64,000 nucleotides of DNA from assembly GCA_944470555.2 (NCBI GenBank), contig OX104129.1, positions 45,603,998-45,667,997 of the forward strand. The letters run 5' to 3'. Below, piece by piece: positions 57,301 to 63,300 of the stretch. Source of the stretch: Heterobilharzia americana (Eukaryota; Platyhelminthes; Trematoda; Strigeidida; Schistosomatidae). A program made the position numbers and the translations under genes. How positions within the stretch are numbered: the first letter of the stretch is position 1; the number at the start of each line of letters is the position of its first letter. Below the pieces are notes generated by a model. The model was given only the letters and a program-made list of their open reading frames with translations. It was not told the origin of the DNA and ran no database searches.

Positions 57301-60300
57301 ACTAGAGTGCCCTTTAAAATCATCCGTTTTTATGAGTTGAAGTTGATTGGTCGTGCCCTTAAGGAACGCGCTAGTATGCTTCAAAGCTTGTCTTTCATGC
57401 ATGTTGATAGGGTTTCTATTTTTTGTGGTATTAAGTTATCGGGTGGATATGAATTTCAGTGGTCTAGGCTACTCTGTATACTATTTCTCATGTTTAAACA
57501 ATAATTTTCAGTTGCAGTTCTAAGTAGTCTGTTAAAGATTTCCAAGGCTAATGTTAATCAGATAAGCAATTATTGTCCATGTGGGCAGAAAATGTTTGCA
57601 CAACTACATTCATGTATTGTCTAAGTAACGATTAATTTTCAGGCTTTTTACGTCCTAATTACTTCAATATTGTACAAAACTGTATTTGTACTTAACGATC
57701 AGGAGTGAAATTCAATTTTGAATCTTTGATTTATTTTTTCTTGTCACCATGATATCAAGCATCATCAGAACTGCCAATAATAACATTATTACTACTTTTT
57801 AAATTTTGTTCTCGTTAATTAACTAACATTACTATGCCATTACTGGATTGAATCGATTGATTTCTGTAGGCATATGAGGTCCTATACCGACAACGCCATA
57901 GTGACTGAAGATTCATTATGATTTATTTTCTTAGGGGTTGGTAGTAGTGGAATGCAAGAAGCACGTTTCGTCATATTTAGGACTTGTCAGCTGGATGAAT
58001 CTGCATCCCAGTGACTGAAGATTTTCCCACTGCGACTCGAACTCAGAACCTGTCGCTTCAAACACCAGAGAGTTATCCAGTAGGTTACTGAGGCACGAGT
58101 GTCACCTCTTGTCCAATGGGTATGAAGTGTCATCATTTATCATCATTCGGTTGGGCAAAACCAAGGGAGGTCACAAGTATCAATAAATGATAACAATTCA
58201 CACCTTTTGAACAAAAGGTGGTTATCATGCCTAAGTAGCCCACTGGATAACGCCTTGGTGTTTGAAGCAATAGGTGCTGGGTTCGAGTCTAAATGGGAAA
58301 GCTTTCAATCACTGAGATGCAGGTAGACCCGGCTAATGGGTTCCAAGTAGGACGCAACACGCGTCCCCGGTCCCACTGCTAGTCACCATCAATCAAAATA
58401 AATGTCATGAATAGTTTAAAACTGGGAAATTCAAACAGTGAAATTTGTATTAACACACTTTCTATGTAATCAGTTTACTTGTGTCTAATTATTAATTTTC
58501 CATCACAAATTGATTCAATGAAAAATTTACAAATTATCTACAAATTATTCGTACCCCATTAACAGTCATTGTGATTGAGTAGTTTTTCAATCATCTAACA
58601 TTTTGATGTCAGCAGGATTACGATTATAAGTAATGTCACCATTAACTAAATGAGGATATGAATGAGAAACTTGAGTAATTAGGTACCATCCATACAAAAC
58701 TGAAGATTTCGCTTGCCAACTGCTAGTAATCTAAACATTGAGAATTTATTTCTTCCCGATGTTGTCAAGTTGGATACCTATAGAAATTCAGTTAGATTTT
58801 TTTCTTTAAGCTTTGAAAAGCTACCTGGTGAATTCATAAAGTTAAGAATAGAAAAGTCGTACTTGTATGCAGAGATAGTTGAAGAGAAAATGAAAACCTT
58901 AGTTGATATTCATCATGGACTGACATCAGTTGGAGAACAATTGAAAACTTGTGGCTCACACGTTACCATTGAGCCACTGGATCAGAACCCATGGGTCAAC
59001 ATTTTCCTGCCTCTTTCATTCCGCGACCCAGTGGCTCAATCGTAGCATACTCACTACAAAACTAGAAGATCCTGTGTCAGATCCCTAGCTAGGTCATGGG
59101 TGTGGATTGTTGAGAAGTCTCTTATTATGATGAAACAGTTGTCCAGGGCTTCAAGATTCTAAATGCTTCTCCAACTGATGTAGGTTCGTGATGAACAGAA
59201 ACTTGAGATCAATAAATTCTCTCAAATCTCCAAACTGAAGGTAAATTTAAGTTGAGGTAGAATTAAAACTGGCAACCTCCGCGTTACTGATCCATAGCTG
59301 AGACTCAACTATTAACAGTGTTTCAATTTCACTTTAATCGCCGGGAATTTTGTTTGGCTTTTGCATGAATGGATGAAGTGTAACTACGTTATCATCATTT
59401 GTCCCTGAATACACTGAGCATTTTTAGGTAGACAACAAATACTGAATGAATGTATGAGGTTTATAGGTACGTATGTAGTGGTGAGTCGTTTGGTGTTCAG
59501 TCAGTCACAAAGTTTATTGATGAATATTTCAGTATAAAACCAGATGAGTTTATTAGTGCTGATTTCACAATGATTTCACCAAAGTAGGTGCCAAAACAGT
59601 CCTTGTAAAACATCAATATGTTTCAGGGTATTCATTTTGTTAATCATTCTGTATTTATCTTTATGAGCATGTGATAAAGCTATTATAGCATTAATGCTAA
59701 CCGATATGAAATCATTAAAATAAAGTATACAATAGGTGAAAGATCTTACCATAAGGATGTCTTGCCTTAATTGGTTTTGTTGTTAAAAGTGGTTCACTGA
59801 TACCCATTGCATTTTCAGCCATCACTCTAAATTCATACTCTTGTCCAAGTTCTAAATTACGAACAGTTGCATTTGGCGAATTCAAAAAAGCGCTTACTTT
59901 CTGCCAACTGAATTAATTAAAAGAAAATAAATGCTACGATGAGATATGATTTAGCAAAAATTTAAACAGAAGTGATTTGAAAAGTGAATGAGCTAGATAG
60001 AAATTAGTGTAATTAAAATTTAATACATTATCTAATCGCAGGTAGGGCAAATTGATTTTCTTTACCTTATTTCAGGACAACAATATTCTATGTATTTGTG
60101 TGTAAGTCTTAGGGATCAGATGTTAAGACTCAAAGAGCAGGAAAAGCTGCGTTATCATGTGCACCTACAAACATGAGAGGACTAGTGTCCCCTAAGTGAC
60201 TCGAAATTGGGTCATTCAGTGCTGAAGTCAGAGATTTAACCAGCAAGCTACGCAGGCTACGACAGACCCCTGTAGGAATGGCTCATGCATATAAAATTTA

Positions 60301-63300
60301 TCGTCATTGTGTAACCGATCTAGTTGTTTGATCCTTAGTGTTTAGCACTGATCGAAGTTTATGAATCAAGTTTTGTAGCATGCCCACTAAGTGAAGTGAT
60401 GTAACCCTATGGGGCACTCAGTTTCGGCGTCCGACTTTAAGAGTCAGTCACCAAAATGCGTCGTACCTAGGTTTTGCGTCTGTTTGGTATTCCTTAGCAG
60501 GGCGTATTTGCAACAATAAGGAAACTGGGATTAATAGTACAGTTGTTTTATTGAATCGAATTGTTCAACCTCTATTGGCATATAGGCTCCTATGCAGATG
60601 CCTCTATATTGGATGAATTTTATTTACAGTAATTTAGTTGATTGTGGCTAGCGGAGGAATCCAGCTAGTGCTTTTCGTCCTACTTGAGACTCGTCAACTG
60701 GATGTACCTGCACCCAAGTGAGTGTTGTTGTTCCCTCTGAGACTCGAAACTCATACCCATCGTTTCAAATGCCAAATCGTTATCCACTATGCCACGGAGG
60801 GACGATAGCCACTTCTTGTTCAACAAGTAATATTTATTACGCTTTGGGGTTTGATGTGACGGGTTAGAGTTTCGAGTCTCAGTGAGAACAACAACACTCA
60901 CTGGGGTGCAGGTACATCCAGTTGACGAGTCCCAAAAGGACGAAACGCACTACCTGGATTTCTCTGCTAGCTACAGTCAACCAAATCAGTATAACAGTGC
61001 CTACGATTGATAACCAGGTAAGTGTATGCTATGTCAAGAATATTTATATTGCAATTCAGTGTTGACCAATGAGGTATGTCTGATGGGAAATCCCTGATAG
61101 TTATTATCATGATTTAATATTTGTCCTTTGGGTTCCTAGTGGAACATAAGGTTTCAGTAGCACGTCCCCATTGCACTCTGTCTTCTCCAGTCTTCAAAAC
61201 CTGGCTTCACCACTGCACACAAGCTTCCATTTCTTCCTCACACGATCTATTCCATGTCACCCTCCAAAGCCCAAGTCGTCGTTCCCCAGTTGGCTTCCAC
61301 TCGATAGCCTGGCACGTTGTGTCCCGCAACCGTCTTCCCAATGCATGTATAATCGAATCCATCCCCACTTTCTTCTGCATATGCGTTGGGCGGTGGGTTT
61401 TTGGTTGGTTCGTTACCAGCTAGCCAGCCAGCCAGCCAGCCAGAGTTCCTCCTTGATTATTCTCATTATTCTTGCCATCCATCTGATCTTCAGTATCGAG
61501 TGAGAGTAGGCGGCAGCTGGTGATATGTCTGCAGTTTGTTGGAGGTGCTTTACGTAACGCGTCAAGTTTGTGAATCATATAGAAGTACTGACTTGACGTT
61601 GGTGTTGAAAATCCAGCCAACTGGCTTCCTGAAAGCTTTCACCAACCGGCGTCATTTCGTCTCTCTGATTCCAGGGAGAAATAAGTTTGTTTTTATCATG
61701 GATATTTTCTTTGTACTTTGAAGTTTCTTTAGCGACTGAATTGGTTTTATGGGGTAGGGTTGCTAGCCCTATGCCCAACCTTGCCTCTTTATCCAGGCTT
61801 AAGACTGGCTAGTAACTAGTGAACTTGTTTATTAGTCGAGGATCCCAGACAGTTATAGATTTGTAGTACTAACTTTCAGCCCGGCATAAACATAGATTGT
61901 TTCTGATGAGGTTTAAGAAAGGTTATCGATGTATAACGATCTGACTGAGAATGAAAAACACAACAAAAAAGGTCTACGGGTCAGAAGATGATTTATTCAC
62001 CATGGAGTGGGATGATAAATGTTTTCAATCTTCAGTCACTGCTTACATATTCAATTCCTCTAGTTTATATAGGATATTCTTATATTGTTCATTTCTGAAG
62101 GTATCAGACGCTAATCCATGGGAGCTAGATTCAGAACTTAGTATTTATCAGTAAGGAATATATGATGCCTAACAAGAGCTACTATTTACTCTGGAATTGG
62201 GATTTATTTCATTGAGATTAAGTTTGTATGACCAATATTGGTGTTATAGTTTCTTTGCATAACTTTACGTACAGCTGTTTAGTAGTAAGTTTAGGGAATC
62301 TATTTTTGTTTTACTTACGCTTCACTTCCTTTGGGTCGTTTTTCCAGAATATAATTCGTAATCGGTTGCCCTCCATCATCGGATGGTGGTTTCCATTTGA
62401 GTGAAATTTCTTCTGCATTAACATCAGTAGCTTCCAGAGGTCCTTCTGGAGGTCCGGGGATATCTAAGTAAGTGGTAAATGAAGAAATAAGTAAAAGAAA
62501 GAGAAAAAAATTATGCTAAGCATATCAGTTGTTAATTATACTCATTCGTAATTTATAAAGTTTGTAAACTAGTAATGTTAGCTGAAGAAATCTTTGTTTT
62601 TAAAATCATTGGAATGAGCTTTATGAGTATAAAATAGCTACCTTTTTTGACATTTTTCCAAGGAGATATGGATTAAAATTTCATCTTCACTTTTACCTAC
62701 AACCGAAATCCACAGATTTAGGATTGGTTTGTTGTAATGCTGATTACTTTGAATCAATTACTTTATTTCATCACTGTAGGATAATCTTTATATACAGTAA
62801 AGTGTAGCAGACGGTAATTCGTGGATGAAAGATCTATTCATCACAAAGTAGGTTGAGTTTCAGCAGTCACTTTCCACTTCAGTTGTAAGTCTACATTCTA
62901 TTATTACCCTCTTGAACTGTTGAATTCACTTGAACACAGTCATCAGGAGAGACAACTAGCAAGTTAGTACCCAGTTACACTACAGCACCGAAAGCACATT
63001 ACATAAATTCATTTTCTCTCAAACTAATAATAAAATCTAGTTCTTCACCTATCATGTTATTAGTTTTTTAAGTAAGATTTAAAGCAATATAAACTGATAA
63101 ACTGCAGAAACTGACTGAATATGTTTTCCAATCAAGTGTATTTTCAAAAACTACCTAATCACTGAAAAAAAGGTATTTTAACAGTGTGAGGGACTGAGAC
63201 CTTTGTTTACAGATAGAAGCATATTTGGTGATTTGTCAAGTTTATGAAACTGTATTTTTATTACTCCAATGATGAATCGAAATCAGACGCTAAATTCAGA

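Noticed and set aside
58713..59045. Open reading frame of 110 codons on the plus strand
   Set aside because: The second half lies within the fold-back SINE of family C; the first half has no recognisable feature.
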